Source: Alteriqipengyuania halimionae
GTDB taxonomy: Bacteria > Pseudomonadota > Alphaproteobacteria > Sphingomonadales > Sphingomonadaceae
DNA length: 64,000 nt
NCBI RefSeq assembly: GCF_009827575.1
Contig: NZ_WTYR01000001.1
Coordinates: forward strand, 1,116,001-1,180,000
Reading direction: 5' to 3'
Shown here one piece after another: positions 7,770 through 16,417 of this stretch. How positions within the stretch are numbered: the first letter of the stretch is position 1; every line of letters begins with the position of its first letter. The notes under the pieces were generated by a model. It saw only the letters and a program-made list of their open reading frames with translations. It ran no database searches and was not told where the DNA came from. A program made the translations under genes and the position numbers.

Positions 7770-10700
7770 CTTGACCTCCCTCATCGAGAGGATTCACGTC
7801 GGCCGCGCTAGCTGCAAAGTCGGTTAAACGGAAGGGTATGAGCTGACGCGGCTGATTTCTGGAAACTGCCAGTTGATTGTCCTCGAGAATCTTTTGAGTT
7901 TGACGGATGGCTTGGAGAAGTTCCGTAGGGCCGTAAACAAGCGGCGGATCGAATGTTGCGTCATTTGGATATTCGCCGTCCTTCCATCCAAACAGCCCTG
8001 GCTCGCGGGTAATGGCACGGGTTTCGGCTGGCCGGGCGCCAAGGCAGGCCTCTAGAATCAATGTCGTCGGAGAAGAGATCGCCAGAGCTTGAAACCAGCG
8101 AGCTTGCGGGAGCGGAAAGGCAAGCTCGTTGCCGCGAATGTTCCATATGCGCAAAGTGGAATGGTCGTTGCGCAGGATGCCCAGCAACAACCTCCCGACC
8201 GACATTATTCTTCGCTCAGCATCAGGAATTGGAATCCCGGCCCTGCTCGCGATCGTGTAACGGTAGTCATGAAGCGATGTCGCACTCTTTCGCAATTGCA
8301 CGCGTTTATCTTGCCCAGACTTACCCTGTGCAAAATGCCGCCAATCATCCCAATTCACGCTAGTTGAGCCACGATTGCAGGGGAACTGGACGATCCAACT
8401 TCGCGGCAAAAGTACATTGTTGGGATGCAGGCGGTCGAGGTCCGTTTCGTTGCCGCCGGCGGTGGTAGAATCTTCGAGCAATTGTGCCACGATTTCGAGT
8501 GCGGTCCACTCGCCTCTGCGAGGATCAAATGGGCTGCAGAGTTGAATGCTCTTAGTCCATTCGAGAATTGTCACCCATTTGTTCGAAGGCTGCGTTAGTG
8601 AACGAGCTGCACGGGTGAAGGCGACCTTTCCCGTGCTAATAGCTGCCTCGCGCTTTGACGCGTCGCCTCCAATGACCTCGCTAATCCAAGCTGAATCATT
8701 CTCGGGAAGTGGGTCAGAGCTAAGAAGGTAGGTCCAACCGGCGACCGGTAGGTGCTCAGGATAGCGGCGAGCTGCTTGTAGGTCGATACGTTCCTCGAAT
8801 GTGAAATCCGACGCCAGCGCCGACCAAGCAGCCGAAGGTTGGAGCCCATCGCTGAGGCGGTCCTCAGCAAGATGGGCCCATACTGCCGCGGTCCGTCCGG
8901 TTGCCTGCATCCATGTGTCGCTGGAAACACCCGGCGATGCTGCCACAAATTTCTGCGATAGCGCGGCAAACTTGTGTGCCAGTGCCTCATAATTCGGATG
9001 CCCCGCGAGCATCTCTGCAATCTGAATCAGCGCCACGCCGAATTCTTGCCGTCCGATTTTCTGAAACCATGTTTCACCAGCAGGCGGGATGTGGAACACA
9101 TTTGTGTCCAGCGAGGCGACATTCTCAAGATGGCTCATGGCCGCTTCGATGTCAGATTGCAGAGAATCCAGCGCGAGTAGCCGCCGAGCTGTGGCCGGGA
9201 GGCCACCGGCAATAATTTGCAGGGAAAGTCCAACATAGTAGTCCGCCCATGCATGGCGGCCAGCGTCACGCGTTTCGGTCAGCCAATCCGCAATATCGCT
9301 GAGGCCATGATGTCCGGTTACTCTGCAATACTGATGGGCACGATAAAAAAGGCGAGCTTTTCCTGGATGTTCACGCAAGGATTGAAGTAATAATGCGAAA
9401 CAACGTCGAAGCAGAGTTCTTTCATCATTCTCATGCCGTTGCATGCATTCTGCAAGGTGAGCCTCTTTTTGGGCGAGCTCTTCATCGTAAGCCTGCAGCT
9501 CGGCTTCAGTTGATCGCTTGGGTTTTGGTCGTCGCAATTTAAACAAGGCTACGTCCCGAGCTGCATTAACGAGCCCATCGGCCTCCTGAACTAAAACTGG
9601 AACGAGAGAGGCGATCTGACCGGCAGCAAATGCGGCGCGAGTATCAGGGCGTATTTCACGCTCTGGAATATCGGCGAGCAGCAGCCATTCGAGCATTTTT
9701 AGCCGTTCGTCGAGATCCTCATCGTCAAGAACATGGATATCGGTCGCTGCAATTGCCGAAACCTGTGCGAGTGTTTTGGTCAGTAGCTTGGTCGGGTTCT
9801 TACCATCTAGCCACGCGTCGGATGCCGCCTCGGAATAGGCATTGGCGTGCTCTTCCTTCAATTCGGCGAATGACTTTTCGGTCCTTAGTTGTTTGACCCA
9901 ATGTCCGACGCTTGGCGGGTCATATTTTTCGTCATTGACTCTGGGCCCAACTTCCTGACAAATAAGCAATTTTTCGTACCAGAGTAGCCAGTCGCAGAGG
10001 ACGTCAAAATCATAGGCGATGATTGTGTGGTCGTCGACGAAGCGAAAGTGTGCGACATCGTGACCGGATTCGAGCTTGTTCGCGACCATCCTGTCGACAT
10101 GCAACATCGCTGCATTCGCTAGGAAGCCAGCGACGAATAGCCCGGTCGGTATGCCCTTGATGCTGCCTTTCGAGAATGGTGGTTCGACGTCATCAAGTGC
10201 TGAATGTGGCATCCCAGTATTATCAATTTGGAAGTTCAGCATGGACGCCACAAGACTCGCGATCCGTTTGTCATCCATCGCACCGGCATCGCTGAGCCCT
10301 CGCACTACCGCATCTATGCTAATAGTTGGATAGAACTGCTTTAGGTCGATCGAGGCATGGTAAAGATCATTCTTGGGCTTTTTGCCGACGGTCTGCTGCC
10401 AAAAGCCTGGTCTAAAATAAGCAAGATTTGCGTGCTGAGCGGAGATGGCGGCGAGATTATCCGGATCGTCCATTTCGTCAGACCGCAACTCTCTACGCAA
10501 AACCATCATGCGTGCTGTCAGGGCGATGTGTCGGCGGAATAGTGGCCAACTATGCTGGAATTTCCGATAAAACAATCCGCTAGCATGCCGATAGGGGCCA
10601 ATTTCAAGTGTAGAATTGGACTTTTCGTCTTTCTCGTACCACGCGGGACGATAGAGCCGATTACCGTAACTCCAAGGTTCCATTTTTAGGTCAAGCTCTG

Positions 10701-11007
10701 GACCAAGCGCGTTCACAATCGCTATCCACGCTACTTGGTCCTCGATCGCCACATGATAGTACTGGCGATTTACCGCCTTCTCGTTCGTTAACTTTTTTGG
10801 TCGAGGCAGCGGGCGCAACTTCGTTAACCGATAGCTACCCTTTTCGAACTGCCGGCGAATTTCGAGGAGACGACGCTCAAGATCGATTTCGAATTCGGCA
10901 ATTTCGCCAGTGTCAACAAATCCATCTGCCATTCGGTAGAGATTCTTGGCTTTACCCCAAGCATAATTGAGATTTTCTGGGGCTAGCAAACGTTCGTATA
11001 TGCTCAT
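7762..11007 (-). CDS. Reverse transcriptase, UG/DRT-like, 1081 aa
   Basis: A large RT with an intact palm: motif A SIDLKQFYP (D221), motif B GIPTG near 285-289, motif C FRFVDDHTI (FVDD, 323-326). The first 200 residues hold the fingers and an extension (YHVAIEDQVAW), and residues 350-1081 form a long, mostly helical region without a recognised domain. There is no maturase, Cas1 or integrase-like domain, so it is neither a group II intron nor a retron-type small RT. It starts with an ATGA overlap with the primase-like gene and overlaps the nitrilase start by eight bases. Gene partners and length suggest a defence-associated RT of the UG class; the subclass needs a phylogeny. Confidence 0.88.
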   Translation of the reverse strand: MSIYERLLAPENLNYAWGKAKNLYRMADGFVDTGEIAEFEIDLERRLLEIRRQFEKGSYRLTKLRPLPRPKKLTNEKAVNRQYYHVAIEDQVAWIAIVNALGPELDLKMEPWSYGNRLYRPAWYEKDEKSNSTLEIGPYRHASGLFYRKFQHSWPLFRRHIALTARMMVLRRELRSDEMDDPDNLAAISAQHANLAYFRPGFWQQTVGKKPKNDLYHASIDLKQFYPTISIDAVVRGLSDAGAMDDKRIASLVASMLNFQIDNTGMPHSALDDVEPPFSKGSIKGIPTGLFVAGFLANAAMLHVDRMVANKLESGHDVAHFRFVDDHTIIAYDFDVLCDWLLWYEKLLICQEVGPRVNDEKYDPPSVGHWVKQLRTEKSFAELKEEHANAYSEAASDAWLDGKNPTKLLTKTLAQVSAIAATDIHVLDDEDLDERLKMLEWLLLADIPEREIRPDTRAAFAAGQIASLVPVLVQEADGLVNAARDVALFKLRRPKPKRSTEAELQAYDEELAQKEAHLAECMQRHENDERTLLRRCFALLLQSLREHPGKARLFYRAHQYCRVTGHHGLSDIADWLTETRDAGRHAWADYYVGLSLQIIAGGLPATARRLLALDSLQSDIEAAMSHLENVASLDTNVFHIPPAGETWFQKIGRQEFGVALIQIAEMLAGHPNYEALAHKFAALSQKFVAASPGVSSDTWMQATGRTAAVWAHLAEDRLSDGLQPSAAWSALASDFTFEERIDLQAARRYPEHLPVAGWTYLLSSDPLPENDSAWISEVIGGDASKREAAISTGKVAFTRAARSLTQPSNKWVTILEWTKSIQLCSPFDPRRGEWTALEIVAQLLEDSTTAGGNETDLDRLHPNNVLLPRSWIVQFPCNRGSTSVNWDDWRHFAQGKSGQDKRVQLRKSATSLHDYRYTIASRAGIPIPDAERRIMSVGRLLLGILRNDHSTLRIWNIRGNELAFPLPQARWFQALAISSPTTLILEACLGARPAETRAITREPGLFGWKDGEYPNDATFDPPLVYGPTELLQAIRQTQKILEDNQLAVSRNQPRQLIPFRLTDFAASAADVNPLDEGGQDD

Positions 11008-12065
11008 ATTCTGGTAGCCCCGCCTTGGAGATATTCATTGATATCTTTAGCGCCGCACGTAGGCGCTGACTTGCGTGTAGCGGCCACGCCAAAGCGTGCT
11101 AATTCCTTGCGGAGAGTCACCGCACGCCTTTCACCGGCTGCATCCCAATCAAGAAGTATATCAACCTGCCTTCTTCGCAATGCGGTAGCCTCATCTTTCG
11201 TTAGCCCAGCGGTGACGCCAATCAAACCGATGGCTTCGCATCCGAGTTGTGTTGCCGACAGGACGTCAATTGCGCCTTCGCAGATCGCGACACGCCTGAT
11301 GTTATCATCGGCAAGGACATCTGAATTGTAAATCCGCCGCCGCCGATGGTTAAGGTTTCGCCAGCGCCCCCCTCTTAAATCTTCGTGTAGAATTCGTGCC
11401 TGGAAATAGACAATCCGCCCTCCCTCAAGATAGGGGAACAGTAGTGCGTTCTCTGGGAATATCGGTCGGTAGCGACCTCTTTTCGACGACTTGGTGAACA
11501 GGCCCGCGACTTCAATTCTCGTGAAGTCGAATTCAGCAGTCAGCTGATCAAAAATCTTCACACTAGGCATCTGGCCAATCGAGAAGCGTTCGATGATATC
11601 ATCGGCCAACCCACGACCTTGCAGGTAATCTTTACCGTGCGTCTGAAGCGGTGCGAGTTCGAGTAGCGCCTGATAAAGCCTGTGATCCGGCGGCTCCTCC
11701 GCAGCCTCGGGTAGCCGTTGATGTTGTGGTGTCGTCGAGTTGGCAGAATGAGGCGTTCCTAGTTGAGTATCTCGCCTCCAACTCCGGTTAGCGAAACCGC
11801 TCTTCTCTGCCAGCCATCGCTTCGCTTCCAAGAACGAGATTCCATAGTAAATTTTCACGAGATCGATCGCACCGCCATGTTCGTTACAACCATAGCAGAT
11901 CCAGCGACGACCATCTCTTTTCACTTCGAATGAGGGAGTGCTGTCTTCATGACCTTCAAAGGGACAGCGAGCCATGCCGCTCGCAGGGAGATTGATCCCA
12001 AGCAATGCGCCCACGGTTTGCACCGAGAGACCATTTAATCTGGCAGTATCTTCCCTTGCTCCCAT
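11004..12065 (-). CDS. DnaG-like CHC2-TOPRIM primase protein
   Basis: A 353-residue protein. The N-terminus has a CHC2 zinc-binding site (C34, H39, C57, C60 in CPFEGH...CYGC). A linker at about 90-135 is followed by a primase core, with a TOPRIM domain holding E263 (CEGAIDVL) and D306/D308 (DWDAAGE). The C-terminal helicase-binding domain of chromosomal DnaG is missing. It is first in the four-gene operon and its stop overlaps the RT start by four bases, so they are co-made. It may lay down the primer for the RT or act on RT products. A plain phage or plasmid primase role is the alternative. Confidence 0.83.
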   Translation of the reverse strand: MGAREDTARLNGLSVQTVGALLGINLPASGMARCPFEGHEDSTPSFEVKRDGRRWICYGCNEHGGAIDLVKIYYGISFLEAKRWLAEKSGFANRSWRRDTQLGTPHSANSTTPQHQRLPEAAEEPPDHRLYQALLELAPLQTHGKDYLQGRGLADDIIERFSIGQMPSVKIFDQLTAEFDFTRIEVAGLFTKSSKRGRYRPIFPENALLFPYLEGGRIVYFQARILHEDLRGGRWRNLNHRRRRIYNSDVLADDNIRRVAICEGAIDVLSATQLGCEAIGLIGVTAGLTKDEATALRRRQVDILLDWDAAGERRAVTLRKELARFGVAATRKSAPTCGAKDINEYLQGGATRI

Positions 12066-12245
12066 GGGCTTTGTTTAGCGCGTCCAAAACCGAGAACAAA
12101 ATTTTACATGCAGAAATACGCGTAACCCATTCCTCGCTGCTCGCCGCCTGCCTTTCAATCCGGCTTTTTTGCTGCCTCGTCTAATCCACGATGTTATGTC
12201 CAATCGAGAGTTCAGACTTCTCAAAATTAAGCTGGGAGAATGAGC

Positions 12246-12992
12246 ATGGACTGGATCAAGGACATCATCATCCCTTTGGTTTCGGGGATCGGCGGCGCGA
12301 TAGTGGGTGCAGCCACCAGCTACTTCGCGTCGAGCCGACTAGCAAAACGTGCCTCGAACGAGGTGCTTGAGCGGGACAAAGCCGCTCGCATGGACCAAGA
12401 CAAGCGGGCTGCCCACCAAGTCTTTGTGAAGTTACACGCAATCGCGAACTCCTTGGGGAGCTTTCAAAAACAGACCTCGGAGATGGTGAAAAAGGCCGAT
12501 CGCGATGGGAATGCCCACATGCCAATCTACCAGAGGCTGTCCCCATTTGCTGGTATTGAGCGCGAACCCTCGATCGAATTTTCTGCGGAAGAGTTGGCGA
12601 TCTACATAGGCGCGAAGCGCGCAGATTATGCGGATGATCTAATGCTGCTCTCGCGACGCTACGCCGCTTGCCTCGCTAGCCTAGAGACCTTCGCCAAACT
12701 TAAGACAGAACTGCATTTCGAGACGGCACGCCTCGGTAGGACGACGCGCGATGCTGAGACGGGCGTTTCCACCACACACATGCATGTTCCAGCGGGAGTT
12801 GCTAACTACATCAAAGTTAAATCTGAAGAATTAAACCTCTTTACCACTCGAATGTGTCAGGTGCTTTCAGACTATTTTTCGTTCGCTCAGGATGTCGCCG
12901 AGCGATTTGAGGAAGCGACAAAGGAATTTCTCGACGGCCCGATTCCAGGTTTTCAAGCCATAGATGATGGCGACGTCACCCCTTCTGCATAG
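12246..12992 (+). CDS. Membrane-anchored protein, unknown
   Basis: A 248-residue protein with one N-terminal membrane segment (about residues 6-25, IIIPLVSGIGGAIVGAATSY) followed by a charged, helical soluble region that is probably coiled coil (lysine/aspartate-rich 35-60). The ATG at 12246 has GGAG eight bases upstream; an ATG at 12240 touches the site and is less likely. It is divergent from the primase-RT operon across 180 bases, which must hold both promoters, so the two may be co-regulated. I do not recognise the family. A membrane-tethered partner of the RT system is possible but unproven. Confidence 0.65.
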   Translation: MDWIKDIIIPLVSGIGGAIVGAATSYFASSRLAKRASNEVLERDKAARMDQDKRAAHQVFVKLHAIANSLGSFQKQTSEMVKKADRDGNAHMPIYQRLSPFAGIEREPSIEFSAEELAIYIGAKRADYADDLMLLSRRYAACLASLETFAKLKTELHFETARLGRTTRDAETGVSTTHMHVPAGVANYIKVKSEELNLFTTRMCQVLSDYFSFAQDVAERFEEATKEFLDGPIPGFQAIDDGDVTPSA

Positions 12993-13038
12993 CGCACTTC
13001 AAGCAACGCCGCACGATTCTTCGTGCATCGCTAAACTT

Positions 13039-13256
13039 CTAATATCTCGAGCAGCTATTACTATCTGCCTTCCGCATCCGCTTGACATCCAACAGATTGA
13101 AACCCGCCCACGTGCCCTTGACCGTGACGCGTTTGCCGACGAGCTTCCGCGCCTTCGAGACCCATCAGGCATCAAGCTGCCAGACGCCTCCACCGGCCAT
13201 CTCCAACGCGTAAAGAGCACATTTGACGGGCGCAGTATGCCCGTCTCAACGTGACG
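13039..13256 (-). pseudogene. Degraded small protein gene (DUF5818-like)
   Basis: Read on the minus strand, a frame gives APVKCALYALEMAGGGVWQL, then a TGA, then WVSKARKLVGKRVTVKG and AGFNLLDVKRM before TAG at 13041-13039. The wording resembles a small OB-like protein family of sphingomonads that I recall as DUF5818. The start (ERVTL) lies in another frame, and a second stop interrupts the middle, so at least two inactivating changes are needed to explain it. It is either a decayed gene or a false reading of non-coding DNA. Confidence 0.35.
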
Positions 13257-13283
13257 CGCTCCTCTCGGTACTGAACGGTACTA

Positions 13284-13562
13284 CTAATTAGGCACGTCGG
13301 TAAGCTTTCCATCTGGCCCGAACGGAAGTCCAACCGATCTCGCGTTTGCGCCGAACATAGAACCTGTCGAATGCACCCACACAAGGCGTTGGCTACCATC
13401 GGCGTAGTCAATGACCTGATTGGGTTGCCCAAGCATCTCGATGACCTGCTGCTTGTTCATGCCGACTTGCAGATGATCGACAGCCGTAGCGTCATAGTCG
13501 GTGCCCATCGACACGCAGCCCGCACACATGAGTGCCGCACCAATCGCGAACTTCTTCAACAT
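13284..13562 (-). CDS. Small lipoprotein, BamE/OmlA-like
   Basis: A 92-residue protein starting MLKKFAIGAALMCAGC, a short lipoprotein signal with the lipidated Cys at about residue 16. The mature part has VDHLQVGMNKQQVIEMLGQPN, the signature of SmpA/OmlA-fold proteins such as BamE, where G-M-x-K-x-x-V-x-x-x-L-G-x-P is typical. The ORF can be extended upstream to 13652, but the signal peptide fixes the start at 13562. Chromosomal BamE acts in outer-membrane protein assembly. A copy on a mobile island may instead modify the surface or be a phage-derived exclusion lipoprotein; nothing in the sequence decides this. Confidence 0.72.
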   Translation of the reverse strand: MLKKFAIGAALMCAGCVSMGTDYDATAVDHLQVGMNKQQVIEMLGQPNQVIDYADGSQRLVWVHSTGSMFGANARSVGLPFGPDGKLTDVPN

Positions 13563-13886
13563 TTCCGGTGTCTCCCCGGAAGTCGATGGCGGTACGCCCC
13601 CGCTTTCGACTTCACGCCTTCCCTTGGTGATCGGGGAGTTAGTACACCGCACAAGTCGGCCCTGCGGCCTTTAGACCCGAGAGTCCTGGACATACGCCAC
13701 AGGCTCCCCGACCATAAAGGCAAGGAGTGTGACGCTGTTACGGTCAGCATCTACCGCTTGTGCGGGGGTACTAATCCCCAATGCCGTGCGTGGCGGCATC
13801 ACCAAGCTGTATGGGACAGGTGCCGCTCTCAGGCAATGGAAAGCTGTATAGTCGGGGTTTTGCCTGATCTTCGCCAGACTATTTCG

Positions 13887-13892
13887 TATAAT
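13887..13892 (+). promoter_or_regulatory. Consensus -10 box (TATAAT)
   Basis: A perfect TATAAT lies 31 bases before the ATG at 13924. No convincing -35 hexamer is found at 17-base spacing. It is the only feature I can support in the 361-base gene-free stretch 13563-13923, which otherwise has short GC-rich inverted words and no credible reading frame. Confidence 0.4.
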
Positions 13893-13923
13893 CGCCCAGC
13901 ATTAGCGACAAAGAGAGGCCATC

Positions 13924-14502
13924 ATGGGCGGCATCAATTCCGGGCGGAAGCGCAGCGTCCATCGCGGCGCAGTCGAGCAGTTTCCCGTCATCGACATGCG
14001 CGTGCTGAAGCGCGCTGGGCTGTTGAAGCCCGATGAATGCACATATGACACGGTGCGATGGCGAAATCAGGACCTAGAGGTGCTTGAGGTGCGAATTTTC
14101 GTCGATTTGAGCGACGAGGACGACGCGTCGATACGCATTGCCGGGGATGTCGCTGACCAGCGAGCGGCCATCGAATGCGTCCCCTGCCCCTATGGCGGCT
14201 ATCGCTGCTACTTCCTCTGTCCGCTGACTGGCACGCGATGCGAGCAGCTCTTTCTCGTTGATGGCGTATTTGCTTCGCGCAAGGCCCACAGGCTGACCTA
14301 CGCCAGCCAGAGCGAGGATGACCTATCCCGCGCTCGCCGCAAGGTGCGCAAGCTGCACGGGCAGGTTGAGGGCGATACACGCTACGCCCGTCCACGAGGC
14401 CGGATACGACACACCAAGGTGCAGGACCTTAAGCAGGCTCAGCGAAACGCCCGTGAGCTTCACCAAGAACGGCTACGAGCGATCGTCGAGCATCTCCTGT
14501 AA
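13924..14502 (+). CDS. Conserved hypothetical with Cys-rich centre
   Basis: A 192-residue protein starting MGGINSGRKRSVHRGAVEQF. The middle has C-P-C-PYGGYRCYFLCPLTGTRC, a cluster of five cysteines that looks like a zinc site, and the C-terminus is a basic, arginine-rich helix (about 130-190). Proteins of this MGG-NSGR type are common in alphaproteobacterial islands, in my recollection, but have no known role. The basic tail and zinc-like site suggest nucleic-acid binding. AGAGAGG lies before the start. It stands alone on the plus strand. Confidence 0.65.
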   Translation: MGGINSGRKRSVHRGAVEQFPVIDMRVLKRAGLLKPDECTYDTVRWRNQDLEVLEVRIFVDLSDEDDASIRIAGDVADQRAAIECVPCPYGGYRCYFLCPLTGTRCEQLFLVDGVFASRKAHRLTYASQSEDDLSRARRKVRKLHGQVEGDTRYARPRGRIRHTKVQDLKQAQRNARELHQERLRAIVEHLL

Positions 14503-14637
14503 CCGACCTTGCATTTAGGTCGCTAGGGTGGCTGCCAACTTAGCCTGACCCACTAGCGGACAAACGCCCTTCCGTTCGTCCGCGCGATAAGAGCCCTTCG
14601 TCTTGCTGAAGGAGACATTTGCACCATATTTAGTTCT

Positions 14638-15975
14638 GTGAGTGAATTCTTCTCCATCCTTGCCACGCGCGAATGGGCACTCCTCATACTATTCGTCACT
14701 TTCCTTGCTTGGGCGAGTTGGAGGCCCAAGACACGTAAGGCGTTGGGCGAGGTCGTGCTTGCGTTCTGTAACCCTAAGATTCTCGGCGTGCTGGCGATCG
14801 CTGTCGCTTATATCTTTGCGCTACTTTATGGCCTTCATGCCATCGGGCTTTGGAAGGTTGGCGACACCGCCGCGACGCTATTCTGGATGATGACCTCGGC
14901 GTTGGTTTCGATCCTGAACTTTCAGAAGGCACAGATCGATCAGCGCTACTACCGCAAGGCAGTAGTTGAAGTCTTCTCGCTGACGACGCTTTTCATCTTC
15001 CTGACCGATATGGTCTCGTTAAGCCTTTGGTTCTGGTTGCTCGTTATACCCGTCATGACTCTGCTGCATTTGCTGTCTGCGACCGCGAAGCTGGACCCCG
15101 CGCACGCCGCCGTAGCCAAGCTGCTCGAATGGGTGAAGATTCTCGCAGGGCTGGTTCTCATCTATGTTGTAGTACGAGAGGCCATCGCTTCAAAGGACAC
15201 GCTACTAACCTTGGAGACCCTACGTCTCTTCGCTCTGTCAGCCGTGCTGTCCGTCGCCTTCCTGCCCTTCATTGCTGTGCTGACCCTGTATGAACCCTAC
15301 GAGCGCATCTTCGGCATCCTGCCGCTTCACATTCCCGATGCACGCCTACGGCGCGTTGCGCGATGGCGCGCCATCCTGACGTTTCGCACCGACACGAACT
15401 TTCTGGAGCGCTGGCGCAGGAGCGTGACGACTGAACCGCCGACGAATATGGAGGAGGTTAAAGCAAGTTTTGCCAAGCTCCGCACTCTCAAACAAAGGGA
15501 ACGCAAGCCGCCAACCGTCGGCGAGCAGGACGGCTGGTCACCGCAATCAGCCATCCGGTTCCTCGAAGCCGAAGGGTTGGGTACGAACGATTACCACGAA
15601 GCCGCTTATGAGCCCGACGAATGGTGGGCCGCGTCCAGACTGACCCAGTTTGGTCAAGGGGCATTTCCGAACAACATAGCCTATTACGTCTACGGAACGG
15701 CGGAGATTGTCTCCCGCCTCAAGCTCAAGATGAACGTCAATAGCCCGGAAACATACGAAGCCTCGAAAGCACACTTTTCAAAGCACGCCCTTATACTAGC
15801 GGGCAAAGCCTTGAATGAGACATGGCAGACGAAGCTGGCCCCGATACTTGAGGAAGCCTCGCCATTCGAGCTGGTGGAGGACGGCGCACGCGTCACTCTT
15901 AAGCGCAACGGTTGGCAAGGTGGTCCTGGAGGGTATGACCTCACCTTTGAAATCTTGCGCGTTCCCGCCCCCTAG
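14638..15975 (+). CDS. Multi-pass membrane protein with cytosolic C-terminal domain
   Basis: A 445-residue protein starting with GTG. The first 230 residues hold about seven hydrophobic segments (ALLILFVTFLAWASW; ILGVLAIAVAYIFALLYG; FWLLVIPVMTLLHLL; others). Residues 240-445 are soluble and charged, ending in a beta-rich stretch (ARVTLKRNGW, YDLTFEIL). No transporter or enzyme motif is recognised. It follows the Cys-rich protein by 135 bases on the same strand. A membrane-spanning half with a soluble tail is common in abortive-infection effectors, but this is only analogy. Confidence 0.65.
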   Translation: MSEFFSILATREWALLILFVTFLAWASWRPKTRKALGEVVLAFCNPKILGVLAIAVAYIFALLYGLHAIGLWKVGDTAATLFWMMTSALVSILNFQKAQIDQRYYRKAVVEVFSLTTLFIFLTDMVSLSLWFWLLVIPVMTLLHLLSATAKLDPAHAAVAKLLEWVKILAGLVLIYVVVREAIASKDTLLTLETLRLFALSAVLSVAFLPFIAVLTLYEPYERIFGILPLHIPDARLRRVARWRAILTFRTDTNFLERWRRSVTTEPPTNMEEVKASFAKLRTLKQRERKPPTVGEQDGWSPQSAIRFLEAEGLGTNDYHEAAYEPDEWWAASRLTQFGQGAFPNNIAYYVYGTAEIVSRLKLKMNVNSPETYEASKAHFSKHALILAGKALNETWQTKLAPILEEASPFELVEDGARVTLKRNGWQGGPGGYDLTFEILRVPAP

Positions 15976-16047
15976 GCAAACCGTCTGCTTCCCAGTCAGG
16001 CCAGTCGCAAATGGAGTTTCAGGAGCCAAACAACCAGTATCAGTCGT

Positions 16048-16271
16048 CTGGTACCCAGTGGTGACCCAGCACACTCAGCAGATGGCATAACGACACGCAA
16101 TCTCGCGGTCTTTCGCCCCCAGATAGGCTCATTCAATATCAGCGGGTCCTGACGGAAATCCGCCGTTTTTGCGGCCACAGCCGCTCTCAATTTTTGCGCC
16201 ATCCACCCCGAGAGACGCAGAAATCTGGGAATTTCTGACCCATATCCTCACTGGGACCCCATCGGGACCCA
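16048..16271. repeat. Internal cluster of end repeats and att-core piece
   Basis: In reverse orientation, 16251-16271 reads TGGGTCCCGATGGGGTCC-CAG, matching the end repeats at 5355 and 23063 at about 19 of 21 bases; 16048-16068 is a weaker reverse copy. Between them, 16138-16150 is ATCAGCGGGTCCT, identical to 13 bases of the tRNA-Lys att core. The whole 442-base gene-free stretch 15976-16417 is devoted to this. It looks like an old element end or secondary attachment site inside element B. Confidence 0.5.
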
Positions 16272-16417
16272 CGGCGCAAATTCGCTTCGTCTTGTGCCTC
16301 ATCCCGATCGCAAATCGGCAATGCGGAATAGCCTCCTAGGATTTTTGGAAATCGACCCTGACACGGGCCAGAGCATGGCCTTATTAGGCTGATCGTCGAA
16401 GAAAAAAGGCGATCACC

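Noticed and set aside
12066-12239. Retron-like msr-msd or DRT-type ncRNA next to the RT operon
   Set aside because: No long inverted repeat or strongly folded stretch is visible, though a structured RNA without obvious repeats cannot be excluded by eye.
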